From: Brachionus manjavacas
Lineage: Eukaryota > Rotifera > Eurotatoria > Ploima > Brachionidae
Assembly (NCBI GenBank): GCA_019054805.1
Contig: JAHQIY010000012.1
Coordinates: forward strand, 2,604,001-2,668,000
Length of the DNA: 64,000 nt
Direction: 5' to 3'
Below, piece after piece: positions 34,195 through 47,300 of the stretch (positions within the stretch are counted from its first letter, which is position 1; each line of letters opens with the position of its first letter). Made by a program: the position numbers and the translations under genes. The notes beneath the pieces are model-generated. The model ran no database searches. It saw only the letters and a program-made list of their open reading frames with translations, and had not been told where the DNA came from.

Positions 34195-35385
34195 AAACTT
34201 TAGAACATTTATTTTTTAACATTTAAAATGCCCACCCTTAGCTTTAATACACTCAGAGACACGTTTTGGCATAAATTCAATCATGTTTTTTACTACCTCA
34301 CTAGGAACTTTCAACCATTCATTAAAAAGAACGCTTTATAAATACTCTACTGAAATAATTTTTGTATTGACCATTTTGTGGTCAATATATGACCATAAAT
34401 TCTCTATTGGATTGAGATCAGGTGATCTTGGGCACCAGGGGAGAACTGTTATTTGTTTTTCTTGAAACCAATTTCCAACAGAATGAGCAGTTTATGCACT
34501 AGCGCCATCCTGCTGAAAAATCCAGTCTTGACTCTGATCAAAAAATATCTCGGCCGATGGTAATAAGTTATTTTCAAGAATTTCCATGTACACAAATTGA
34601 TTAATTCTGCCTGTATAAATGGAGCAGCATCCAGTACCTTTATAATTAATACATCCCCAAAAACCAACCGAACCTCCACCATTTTGTTACTTTGGAAACT
34701 GGTTTTGTTACGTTTCTTTTTGATTATCATTTTGGACCAAAAAACTAAAACTTGGGGTAATACTTTTCATTTGCAAAACGTTTTACAAACACTCTAGATT
34801 TTCTGTTTAATATTTCGAAATTAGACTCGTCACTAAAAACAACTTTTGACCAGTCATTAACAGTCCTTCTTTGTCGTTCTTTGCACCATTTGAGCCTTTT
34901 CAATCGATCCAATACAGTCAAAAGAGGTTTTTTTATTGCAGTATAGGACTGTGTTTTTTGTTTAATAGAACTTTTCTCGCAGTGTCTTTTCTAACAATAA
35001 ATTTTGGAAATTTAGAACTAAAATCAGAGGCTAGCTGTGAATAGCTTGTTGAAGGATTGATTCTGACCTTTCTAAAAATGTATGACTCATCTCTACTGGT
35101 AAGCTTTCGGGGTCTACCAGACCTTGGTAATTCTTTGACCACTGATGGTTTCTCATAATTGCGCTTTGTTGTTATCACACATTTTCTCTAAACTGCTACT
35201 AGATCAGCTATTTCTTGTTGAGATTTGGTCTTATCCTTGAATAGACCAATTATTTGCCACCTTTGAGCCTCAGATACTTTTTTTTTGCCAATTTTTATGC
35301 AAAAAACGCCAAAATGGTACAACTCAATTAAATGACCGATTTTAAAATCCAAAAATAATAAATCAAACGTAAAAAGTGCAAGCAA
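34195..35385 (-). pseudogene. Tc1-family transposase pseudogene (DD34E)
   Basis: Read leftwards from 35385: an N-terminal helix-turn-helix (EAQRWQIIGLFKDKTKSQQE), the GRPRKLTSRDE linker, PSTSYSQLASDF, then VVFSDESNFEI (first catalytic Asp), GCINYKGTGCCS, WIFQQDGASA (second Asp) and LPWCPRSPDLNPIENLWSYI. Thirty-four residues separate the second Asp from the Glu of PIEN, the Tc1 DD34E spacing. Several stops and frameshifts kill it. No clear inverted repeats were found. Confidence 0.9.
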
Positions 35386-36429
35386 ACAGTATGAACAAAC
35401 ATTTCAAGCATTGTGTGAAAAAAAATGCCAAGGGATTGTCAAGGTGTGGTAAAATTTTAGGAAAAAATAATTGTTTTAAACTTTGTACACTTTTTTTTTG
35501 TTCAATTTTATATTTGTTTTTTTTTAAATGGGTTCTGGAGTGTTCAGAAATTTTTTTTGAAAAATCTTTATATCAAAAGAAAGCTAATAAAATTGTCTTT
35601 AAGATAGTATAGTTAAAATTATATGTAAATCGATTTTAATTTTAGATTTTTACACCTTAAAATATATTTTTTAAATCTTTTAGTAATGTTCTTAACTTTC
35701 TACTCATACTGTACCTCGTACTTTAAATTTTTTTGTATATATTTTTTTATTAAGTAGCATTAGTCCGGTACAAATAAACAAGTAAATAAATAAATTTTTT
35801 AAAAGTTAAAAAAAAAAAATTCAATATTTTTTCAAATTTCCAAACAAAAATTTAACTCATTCTATTTCAATAAATAATTTAATTTCAAATATGTAAACGC
35901 TTGAAATATTAACAAAATAATTTTTTTTTAAACTGAAAAAAATATTTGAAGAATCGCACTTTTTCAATGTTATTTCAACTTTGGATACATTTTGTAATTC
36001 AAACACAAAAAATTATGCCGTATATAAATAAATATAAAAAACAATTAAATTTGACTTCGTGATAAAGCTAAGCTGTCACATCATAATGTATAGCGTTGAG
36101 AAAAGATATTATCCAAAGGATGATGTAATCTGGCAGCTTTAGCTAAATAAGTTTATATATTGGACCATTGTGCCAAACCGAAAAAGGGTCATTATTATTT
36201 TATAATAAGAGACATTTTACCGATATTAATATCCATAATATCAAAACTTTTAAATTTTGATTATCATACTCAGAATCTGCGTTCCATAAAACATCAAAAG
36301 TATTTTGATGACCACCTTTCTCTATCTTTTTAAAATTTGAGAAAGTTGGTAATTTTTTCTGACCGATATCTCAGCTTTTTGTTCCTTCATCTTTGAAAAA
36401 CTAAAATTAGTGAGTCTCAGAACAAGTCT
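35386..36429. other. AT-rich stretch with a LINE tail and a dispersed repeat
   Basis: A LINE-type 3' tail (gtccggtacaaataaacaag) sits at about 35763-35800. The following 35805-36020 is a dispersed repeat also present near 48300-48470 and, inverted, near 47600-47740. Confidence 0.5.
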
Positions 36430-36820
36430 TCTTAATTTGATTAAAAATTTTTTGAACAACCGAACTTTACAAGTTTTTCAAGACGCATCAGCTTCTTCGT
36501 CAAAGCTTATTAAAACAGGTGTCCCACAAGCAAGCTGTCTTAAACCTACTATCTTCATTTTATTTTAGAAAAATAACTTTGGGCCTTTCGCCAGATTTCC
36601 AAGTCAACCTTTTTGAAGATAGCCTTTGAAAATGGTTTACCACCAAGTCAAAAAGAAAAATCATTGATTACTGTTTTATTATTCTACAATGTGGCACTCT
36701 AAAAAAAAAAACCTTCAGATATTCCTGAACAAAATCGACGACAGAGTCAATTTCCCATTTATTAGATGTTTGAAATCAAAATGTGACCACGAGCTTATTG
36801 CCATATAGAAATAAGCAATT
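36430..36820 (+). pseudogene. LINE reverse-transcriptase fragment, other family
   Basis: Plus strand SSKLIKTGVPQASCLKPTIF resembles RT motif B (aGVPQGS.LgP.LF), followed by a degenerate LNKIDDRVNFPFIRCLKSKC stretch. Short and heavily decayed. Confidence 0.55.
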
Positions 36821-37149
36821 TTACTGAAAAACTCCTTTTGCCAATTTTTTATAAAGCATTTTTGAAATTTGAATTTAAATTTTTAATTATATTGTATTTT
36901 GTATTTTTTTTATTTTCCATTTTTTTTCCAAAAAAGGGACTGATAATAGAGAAGGATAAAACCACTCGGAGCTGTCTTTAATTTCATATCAAAAAATTTT
37001 TTTCTAATATAATATGAATATATAATGGACACAAATTCTGAAAGCTCATGTTCTAATCTACAAAGTGGCGAGTTTATATGGCGGCAACAAAAAAATATTT
37101 AAAAAAAAAATATGAGAAGTGCTTGATGTAACTCATGCATTTCTCGTCA

Positions 37150-37450
37150 ACTAAGAATTTTTTAAATTCAAAATGACATTAAACACGCCTTCTTCATCTT
37201 TTGGATCTTGAGAAAAAATAAATTTCTTAAACTCATTCAAAACCTTTTCAATCGGATTTAAATTAGGAGAATTTGTAGGGAACTTTAAACTAAAAAAATA
37301 CTTTATTCTTAGCTTTTTTTTTGAAACCTTTCCTTCCCAGTTTAATTCCATTTTAACATATGTCTTGGGTCATTATCTTGGTGCAACTTAAAATTTAAAT
37401 CAAATTTTTCCAAACCAAATGGGATCAAATATTCAGCCAAAATCTATGTG
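37150..37450 (-). pseudogene. mariner/Tc-like transposase C-terminal fragment
   Basis: Minus strand: FKLHQDNDPRHMLKWN (second catalytic Asp; family norm qqDNdPkHtsk), a stop and frame change, then FPTNSPNLNPIEKVLNEFKK (third acidic residue in PIE). A different family from the 34-kb copy. Confidence 0.8.
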
Positions 37451-38373
37451 CGATTCGGCTGTCATTATTTTTAATTTAAAAGCTTAAAAAATATTTGCTT
37501 TTTTTTTACCATTTTTTAACATTTCAGAAAAAGTTTTTTACATAAATTAACGTAAAAAAATAAATTTTGGTAATTTTTTTTTTATTGGAAATGTAATGTT
37601 TTTTCAGATTTTTTGAAAAATTTTGAAAAAATGGTCAATTTTTTGGCTTTTTTAATTTTACGTAAATTTACGTCAGATCACTACTGCATGCGAAACATGA
37701 ATATTTTTGGTTAAAAAAAAACAAAAAAATTTTTAAAAAAGCCTTTTTTCATTATTTATGTTTATAAGTTATGAAGCTACTCAAAAGCAAATTTTTGCCA
37801 GTATTGTTACCATTCTTAATGCACCTTAGAGTGGCGAAAGTGAATTTTGAAAAAAAAATCAAAAATTCTGGTTTTGCGTGTTAATTTCTGCTTAATAACC
37901 CGTGACGCGTATTTTTTTCTTCGCATTAATGAGATATTACTTTATTTTAATTTTCATATTTTTCTTTAATTTAGAAAATATTAATAAATTTTCAAATAAA
38001 TGATGTTAAAATTAAAAAAAAAGCCATTTAGTTAATGTTTTATCGTGTTCATTTTTTAATGGCATCACAAACTCGTCCTTTTAAATTTACAAAATTAAAT
38101 GGTCTGAAATCATGAAAGAAAGAAAATCATAATTAGGTTTACTCAGTTGAAAATCATTCTAATTACGCAATTAAAAATTTAATAGACAATTTTTAACATT
38201 CTTCCAAAATAATCGGAATCATTCGACTCAAGTGGAAAAATAAAATTAATAAAAATTTGAAAACAAACTTTTGACTTACAGCAATTAGAAAAAAATAATT
38301 GAATAAAAATATTTAAATTGGTAATTATAAAACCTATATAAATAAAACCACTGAAAATACTTTTTAAAATTAA
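37451..38373. other. Upstream region of the PKHD1L1-like gene
   Basis: AT-rich. 37540-37690 holds taattttacgtaaatttacg words like those in the foldback element at 39499-39982, so a related relic lies here. cctatataaataaaacc at about 38331 is a TATA-like box about 40 bp before the start codon. Confidence 0.45.
38331..38342 (+). promoter_or_regulatory. TATA-like box of the PKHD1L1-like gene
   Basis: cctatataaata about 40 bp upstream of the first ATG (38374); plausible core promoter in AT-rich context. Confidence 0.4.
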
Positions 38374-41300
38374 ATGATCGAAATGAAACGATTTGTTTTT
38401 TTAATCATCTTGGTTTTAATTCATTATTCACTTCAAGCTTGTATAAACTTTTGGGATGTAGATGTAATGGAACCGGATGAACAAATATGTCCAAGTATAC
38501 TTATCTGTATTTGTGTGATAATTCAAGCTAAGATTAAATTTAAGTTAAGACACTTGACGGTCAATCCTGTCAAATTCCATTTTCTTATGGCGGAAAGGAA
38601 TACAATTATTGTATCATTAATTATCCAGATAGTAGAAATTACGACTATGTGCCAAAATGTTTAACAAGTTCGGGAGTTTGGTCAACGTGTGTGCAGCCTA
38701 CAGATGCTATAATTGATTTTGTTACCACTAGGAAAAATTCTGGTAATTGGATTAATACAGTGAGCCGCAATGGTGGGACAATGCTTTGGATTTATGGAAA
38801 AAGTAAAAATAAATTTTTAAATTTTAATCTAAACTACGAAATTAAACTCATTTAAACTTGAGACAAAAGACTCTCGAGTGTGAGTTTGTTGATTTTGATA
38901 TTTTTTTTGGTTGGAAAATTTTTCAAGTCTTCTTTAAATATTTTAATTATGAGCTCTTTCATAAAAAAGTAAATCTCATTTTAAAAAGTCAATGATTTAT
39001 AGGATAACTTTAATTTAATTTTTAATAATTTTATATTTTTAATTTTTGTTAGCTTGATGATTATCACACCTAAACATATATCTATTTTTTAATAGAAATT
39101 AAATTAATTAATAGAATTTTTTTTAATTTAATTTTGCGGTAATCTTTAGGTTCGTTTGAATGCAAAAAAATCAAAAGATACATCAGTTTTCTAAAATGTA
39201 ACTGAGGCGAATTCATAATATAAATAGTTTAGAATCTAAAAAAAAATGATAGATATTTTATAAATGTGTTGCATCTTTTTGTTCGATTCCTAGTCCATTT
39301 TTGTTTCTTTTAGCCATCACTGAGTAAGGTAATGTCTAAAACTTACATCCATCAAAATTGGGAAAAAACAACACCAGAAGTAAATCAAATTATATTTTTT
39401 TTTGGAAAAATTTCAATATATCTTTTCATCTTAAAATATTATCACCTTTAAATTTTAAATGAAAAAAAAAACAGAATTTTGGTCATAAATTTAAAATACA
39501 GTGTTGTTCCAGATTTAGTAATTTACGATAGTTTACGTAAAATATTGTAAATTTACAAAAGTAAAAAAACTTAAATTTACCAGATTTTACGTAGAATTTG
39601 GTAAATTTCAAACATTTTACGTAAATTTATGTAAAAAAATATGTCCAAATTTAAATTAACCATTTACCCAAATTTAATTTAAAATTTTAATTAACCATTT
39701 TTACCATTTTCTACAATTTTTTACCATTTAATTGATTACATTTTACCAAAATTTACGTAAATTATGGAAATTTTTTTTTTACATAAATTTGAAAATAAAT
39801 ATTGAAGGATAAAAAAAATTCAATTTTTTTAAAAAAGTCACAAATTATTCCAATTTTTTGTACATTTTTTTATACATAAATTTACGTAAAATGTTCGAAA
39901 TTACCAAATTCTACGTAAAATCTGGTAAATTTACAATTTTTTACGTAAATTATCGTAAATTACTAAATCCGGAACACCACTGTAGTTGGGAAAAAAGTAT
40001 TTTTAACATTTTCCTTATACTCGATTTACTTCAGATGATCATTGACGATGACGTGCTATAAAGATTTAACCAAATTTAAAATAGTTTAAAAGCATTGTTT
40101 TACTTTAAAAAAAAATTCGAGTATATAAAATCTAATCTTTTTTTCAAATTCCTCAGGATCGATAACTTGAACTGGCAATTTTTTTTGTGGAAAAAAAATG
40201 AAAATGACAAAAAAATTAGGGTATTTTGTCGCTAAGCCTTTTGGCTGTATATGAAAAATTGTAAGGGTTTTTTATGTTATGATGATGAAAATGGATTCAC
40301 AGTAAAATTCAGATAATATGGAATTAATGTATAAAAAAAATTTGTACTTTTATAAAAGTTTTAGTGATTTACCCCTAATCAATTTCTCAATCTTGATGAG
40401 TGTATGTTTTAGACAAAACCTTAAATGACATTTAAATTTTGAAAATAAAAAATTAATTTAGGATTAAACCCGACATATTGACATTCAAATGATCAAAATT
40501 TTCTTATCTTTTGATTACTAGTATCACTATTTACACGAAATTGAAACAAGCATGTTAAATTAATTATATATTTATTAAATTTTGTAATTTAAAAAATCTA
40601 AGATTTAGCTTAGAGGTTTATTTCTTCTTCTTTTAAATAAATTTTTTCAAAAATCCAATAAATGGGCTCATCAACTCATCTCCGATCTAGATGAGTTTAT
40701 GTCTCAATGAATAAATTTAAAAAAAAATCTTAATAGGCAATTCGCAATCTTTAATAAATTTGAGGTCTGGTTCATTGCTTTATGAATTTCTATTTGTAAA
40801 ATTTATGGATCTTTTTATCTTTGTCATGTCACATATTAAAATTATCTTTAACTTTTTTTTATTTAAAATCTTGCTTCATTATCTTGAAAAAAATCATGAA
40901 AAATTTTTCAAAATCTTTTAAAACCTAATTTACTTTAATTTTTTTTCATCGAATGTCTCTATATTTTAATATACACAAATTTTAGTGTTTAGCGAGCTAA
41001 ATTTTCTTGTTTAATAATTAAAATTGGAAAATGGATTAAAATGTAAAAATGGTATTTTTTTATTTATTTATTTATTTGTTTTCTGTACCGAGCTAGAGCT
41101 CCTTCAGAATAAGTTAAAAATTAAAAAAATAAAATAAAAATGAAATAAAATAAAATAAAAATAAAATTAAAGTTAATAAAATAAGATAAAAAAAAAAAAA
41201 AAAAAAGAATTAAAAAAAAGTAAATAAGCTAAATAAATGAAAATTAAGAATATATAAAATTGGAAAAGATTGTTACATGTGGCTCATGTTTAAATAGTTC

Positions 41301-44300
41301 AAGTTTCAGGAAAAAAAGAAGAAATAGTAAGGTAGCAATTACACAATGGAGTTGGGTAGTCAATATATCTTGATTCGAAACCTTCTTTGTATTCCTTCAC
41401 CAGTCTTACAACCAATGGAATAGAATGACTCAGTCCTGCCCCAACATATCTCTCACTCAATTCAAAAAGCCGATTCGAGACTGTTAGTAATTTTAGTTTA
41501 TTAAAAGCCTCATGATGTACGATGTTGGAGGGAGTATCATATTTTAACTTAAGAATAGATCTGACTGCTGTATTCTGAATTGCTTGTAGTTTTTTGATAT
41601 TATTTTCTGAAAATGAATTCAAGCAAGGAAAAGAATAGTCTAAAATTGATCCGACTAAAGATTTATATAGATTTCCTAGTGTGTTCTGATTAAGACCCCA
41701 TTTTTTGTTTGACAATATCTTAATAATATTTAGCCTTTTATTGCAGCGCTCTTTAATTTCATCTACCAGTATATTAAAGTTTAATTTAGAATCAAATTTA
41801 ATACCAAGAAACTTGATTTCTTTTTGTCTCTCTATTCTGTTTCCATAAATTTTTAAGTTAAGATTATCACTCTCTTTTTGTACCTAGAAAAGACTAATGA
41901 ACACGACTTTTCAACCGATATCTTCATTTTCCACTTAATAAGCCATTGTTCTAATTCGTTGAGGTATTTATTGATCTTATTTTCTAGGTTCCCTTTTTTG
42001 TTATAAATGAAGAATGTAACTAGATCATCTGCAAAAAGCAGAGAGTATTCATTATTTGTTTTGTTTCTTTTAGGGATGTCATTAATGTATATACTAAATA
42101 AAAGAGGACTAATTACTGAGCCTTGAGGAACACCTGCAGTTATTTGATATTCTTCGCTCAAATGGTCATTCACATTTACCTTAAATGTCCTAGAGTCTAA
42201 AAAGGATTTTATCCAGTTAGTCAAGTAATGAGGTGGATTTATTTTAATCAATTTAAAAAGTAAACCTTCATGCCAAACCCTATCAAAGGCTTTAGAAATA
42301 TCAAAAAAAAAAGGCCGCAAACTCTTTTTTTCTATTAAATGATTCCACAATTTTTTGAATTAAGAAGAAAAGATTATCTGCTGTTCGCCGGTGTTTCCTA
42401 AATCCAGATTGCTCCTGGATAAGGAGTGAATTTTGCTCTAAAAAATTGTATAATCTTGAATATACTATGCGTTCCAGTAGCTTTCCTAAACAACTCGTTA
42501 TACTAATTGGTCTATAATTTAAAGGATCGTGTAAACTAGAGGCCTTTTTTTGAATCATAGTAATGTAAGATGTTTTCCACGCTTTCGGGACTCTACCTTC
42601 TCGAAGAGTTAAATTAAAAAGTTCTATGATTTCTATTAATGAATTTCTAGGTAAGTTTTTTAACATTAAATTATGAATTTGGTCAGGTCCTGATGCCGCT
42701 TCATTTTTTAATCTCTTTAAAGCCATAATTAATTCATTTAAGCAAATTGGATCATTAAAATTAGACTGGTTATAATTCCTAAAGAAAACAGAGTTAGAAT
42801 TTAGAATTTCGATATCTTTCTCAGTATCAATTAAATCAGAATTAGGACTAAATATTGACGATAAGAGTTCTCCAAAGCATTTTCCCTTTTCTTCATTAGT
42901 TTTGAATTCCCTTTCATTTAAAATCAATTTAGGAATTAAATTTGATCCTTTTTTTGTTCTAAATTTATTTATTTTTTTCCAAAATGAAATTGTAAAAATG
43001 GTGTTTTCTTGAAGAATTTTATTTTGGACGAAGATTCTTTTAATTAGACTTAATTACCAATTAGAGATGGTGGCAGCTGGAAAAAAGTTAAATCACTTAA
43101 AGAAGTATTTGTAGCTTAGAGTGAAATTCATCAAAATAAGCAAAAAATCTGCTTTGCTTATAGCTGAATTTATTTGGACAGACCATTTAAGATCATTAGA
43201 TATAAAAACTAGTAACATTTTTCCAACTTGAAACGTTATCATGCAATGTAATATGGGACAATAGGAAGAGGGTCATGACGATCAGTTGATCACCAAAAAA
43301 TGTGATCAGTGGTATCATGACGATTTTATGATCATTTTGATCACCAAATTTGTGATAAAAAAAAATCAAAACAAAATCAAAAAATTTTTGTGATCAAATT
43401 TATTTTTTTGCGATCAGTATGTAAATAATCAATATAATAAAATAAAAAAAAAAAATTATTTATGCTTAAGTCATTTATGTTTTTTACTAATATCAAGTTT
43501 CACACCTTGTCATTCTTCATTAACTTTCCACATAATGGACAAGGGGTCGAGTCTGAAAATTCACACAAAGACTTTTTTAAAGCCAATTTTGTTTCCTCAC
43601 TCACAACTTGTTTAGCCAACGCCACAGATTTGAAGAAATCTGCTTTTTCTTTTTCTTGGAATTTTTGGCCTAATGTTTCTACTAACTCTTGGTCCGATTC
43701 ACTCTCTGATTCAGTATCACAAACATTACCTTCTTTTACAGTTAACGATCCAGTCTCTTCCGTAGCAGATTCACATTTTTCCACCGACTCTTCTTCACTT
43801 AAATCTTGTTCCTCACATGGATCTACTTCTGGACCTTTATTATATTCTCAAAACTTAAATATCAAAGCTTTTTTTTCAATTTTACTTATTTGTAAGTTTA
43901 AAATTTTATGGAAAAAATTCTATTTTTGAAATTAATTTTTTTTTTTTGTGAAGATTTTTTTTGGTGATCAAAAATTTTGTGATCAAAATGATCATAAAGT
44001 CGTCATGATACCACTTATCACATTTTTTGGTGATCAACTGATCACAAAGTCGTCATGACCCTAGATAGATTGTTATAACTAATTCTTTATTAATGATAAG
44101 ATGATTTTTAATAATAAAAAGAGTTGCTTATATATTGAATCATGTACACGATTCTTAAAAAGAATAAAGATGCATTTACAAGTTCTAGTTGATAAATTCA
44201 ACTAATAATATTACATCCCCCTTCTTTCAAATATTATCGTCTCGATAATCACATTATTTCTCTCAATCGGATATCAATTGAATCTATTGATTTGATTTCA

Positions 44301-47300
44301 TCTTCATTATTTTTAGTTATTGCTTGTATTATATTAATATTTCTTTTATTGCTATTAAGTTGTAAACATTTAATCAGAGTAAATAGATATAAGCTTACTA
44401 AAAAAATAAATAACATTGAGTAAATAATCTATTTAAAATATCTGGAAAAATATTCCAAAATTTGGATCCCATTTCCACTTATTGCTTTCATTTCAAGACA
44501 ATATTCTGCTAGCTTTAATAAGAGCCTAATGTGTGGTACAGTATCAAAAGCTTTAGCGAAGTCAAGATTTACAATGTCCAACGAAAGTCGTTTATTGAAG
44601 GCTACAATTCATAGATCCATCATTTCCAATAAGCTTGTAATGCACAACTTTTTTCCAAAAAAAATATCTTAACGGATAGAAATTAACTTGTTTTTTAATA
44701 AAAAATTCATCATTGGTTTTTTTATAAGTTTTTCCATGACTTTACATGGAATTGAGTTTACTCCTTTTCTTAAACGAATACAATAGAAAGGGGTTCAATT
44801 TCTTTGTACTGAGGCATCGTTTACAATCAAATGGGAACTCTAGTTTATTTTTTATGCTTATTTATAAAAATAATTTGCATGCCTTCAAAAAATAGAAAAA
44901 AAGATAAAAAAAAAGCATTTAGATGTTGAAAAAAATTCTTCCCTTTAATTACTAGGTAAATAGCTTTAAACTCTTCCAAATTGAAATCAAGCATTCAAAC
45001 ATGATCTGAAAATTTCCAAAAATTTTACCAAAATAATAAATTTTAACTTCAGGATTTGCCCAAAATTTATTTGCCTTTGCTCCAACCGAGGAAAATTCCA
45101 ACCAAGTCATAATCACTGACGAATTCAATTCATACGACTGTCCAATTCACACAGACAAAGTTACTTCAACACAAATAACATGCTATGCCCCGTAAGAAAA
45201 TAAAAATAAAAAAACTTCAAATTTAAATTTCATTCCAAAAGCGCAATGCCAGAAGGAACTTACACAGTTCGAGTAAAAGTAAATGGAAACTTGATTCCTC
45301 TTCAACAGTACATAAATGTAGAAAACGCCGATGTGAGATCAGTTGACTGGACAACACCAAAACTTACATCTTTGGAGCCGATCAGTGCTCCTCCAGGCTC
45401 AATGGTCACTTTGAAGGGAGACTTTAAAACTCTATGCTACACTCGTGACGAGGACCCATGCGCTGATGATGCAGGCGCTAGAATTTCAAGAATCTATTTC
45501 AATGGCCAACTGTGCAATTTGATCAATCCGAACACCAACTTGGTCTACCAGAATTTGACGACCGATTCTTTGGTGTGTAAACTAGAAGGCCACGAAGTAA
45601 ATGTGTACAATGCTACAGTTTTGGTATCTGAAGAGTACGGACGCTCTTTGTCATCCCCGAACATTTTCTACATCACAGCTGATGAGCAAATCTACAATTT
45701 TGAAAGCTATGCTGAAATTGACCATTTCAATTATCAGACTGGAAGCATCAACGGAGGCCTAAAATTGACTTTGACTGGTAACCATTTTTACAGTGATCCA
45801 ACAGTGAAAGCTGATGTAAAAATTGGAGACGAGGAATGCCAGCTGATTGCCTATATGCCCAATAATTTCTTTGACTCAGTCTTAGAGTGCCAAGTGCCAG
45901 CTGACCCGGTGCAGAATAGAAGTTATTTTTATGGAGGCAGAGGCATCAATTTAATTGTTGACCATGTAGAAACTGATTTTAGCAACTTACTTTCGTATGC
46001 ACCATCTTCATCAGCTGCAAAGTATGTGACAAATAGTATGAGTGTTTCATTGAGCCAAGCCGATCCAGCTACAGTCTGGTTCCAAGGTTATTTTGCTCCA
46101 TTGAGATCTGGACGCTACGATTTTCCCATAGATACTGATGGCTATGCAAAGGTTTGTCTTAGTTTGACCGAGGACCCAAATGACAAGACAATTGTTTCGA
46201 GCTATGAACCCTCATCTGCTGATTATTTAAAAGTGTACCTTGAAGCTGGAAAATAGTAATTTTAATTTTTAGTTAAGAAAAAAATGAAGATTTTTAATTA
46301 ATTTATTTATTTTAAAGCTATTACATTGAATCAGTTGGTTCGTCAAGTTCAGGAAGTTTTGAGTTGAAAATTAATGCAAGATTTTATGACACCAGTTTAG
46401 TTGATGCAGTAACTAGTAATGTGAAAAATGAAATTCAAGAAATAGAAATTCGTTCAAGTCAAAGAAAGGAAGAATTTGTAATTTTTTTAATACCCATTAA
46501 TTTATGTTGCTAAAAATTCTGTGGCAACTTTTTTTTTAGTCATATTTTTTTTTCTCTATTACATCTTTTTTCTAGTTAGTATACTGTAGTGCCTGATATT
46601 ATAATTCTGCGGGATTATGCCACTTGTAACTCAAGAGACCATGGTCTAATTATTGTAAGGAGTGAGTATTGGTAGACCACGGTCTCCCATCTAAAAACAT
46701 TAACTAGCCCAGATCCATCCAGGCTCAGAATAAGCTTCTTCATCAGGTCCTTAAAAAAAAATTACAATTTTAAAAGTTTATTTTATTAATATTGACAAAA
46801 TTTTGGCAAAATTTGATTTAACTATTAAAAAAATAAAAATTATTGTGGATTTTCTTCTTCATTCTTAAAAATATCATCAATGAAAATTTCATGAAGAATA
46901 TCCAAATCTTCCAGGTAATCATCTAAAACTAAGTCTTCATGAATCATTTTATTCAATATCAGATGCAACTAAGAAGTACTTGTAATTCCACATGAGTCAA
47001 AACTGTCTCTAATAAGATCTTCATCAACATTCCTCCAAATTTCGGATATGTTACCCTGAACAATCACTTATTCATCAGCTTATCAACTGATGCACAAAGA
47101 AAAGTAAGAATTATACTTGACACGTATCTCGGAAGTTAGACGCTTCGAAATGCTGACATATACATTAAGAACTTAGCTCACATCTTGACTTAATTATAAG
47201 CTCGTGTTCTTGACAGAGTATATAGGTATAAATAAGAATTCCATTCTTAGGTCTTCAGAACTTTCAATAACTTAAATAAAGCTTTTAAAAGATAAATCAT

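Noticed and set aside
34283..34465. Plus-strand frames at 34.3-34.8 kb
   Set aside because: Complement of the Tc1 transposase relic.
43462..43929. Long plus-strand frame across element Z2
   Set aside because: The minus strand carries the protein homologous to Z1; the plus frame is its shadow.
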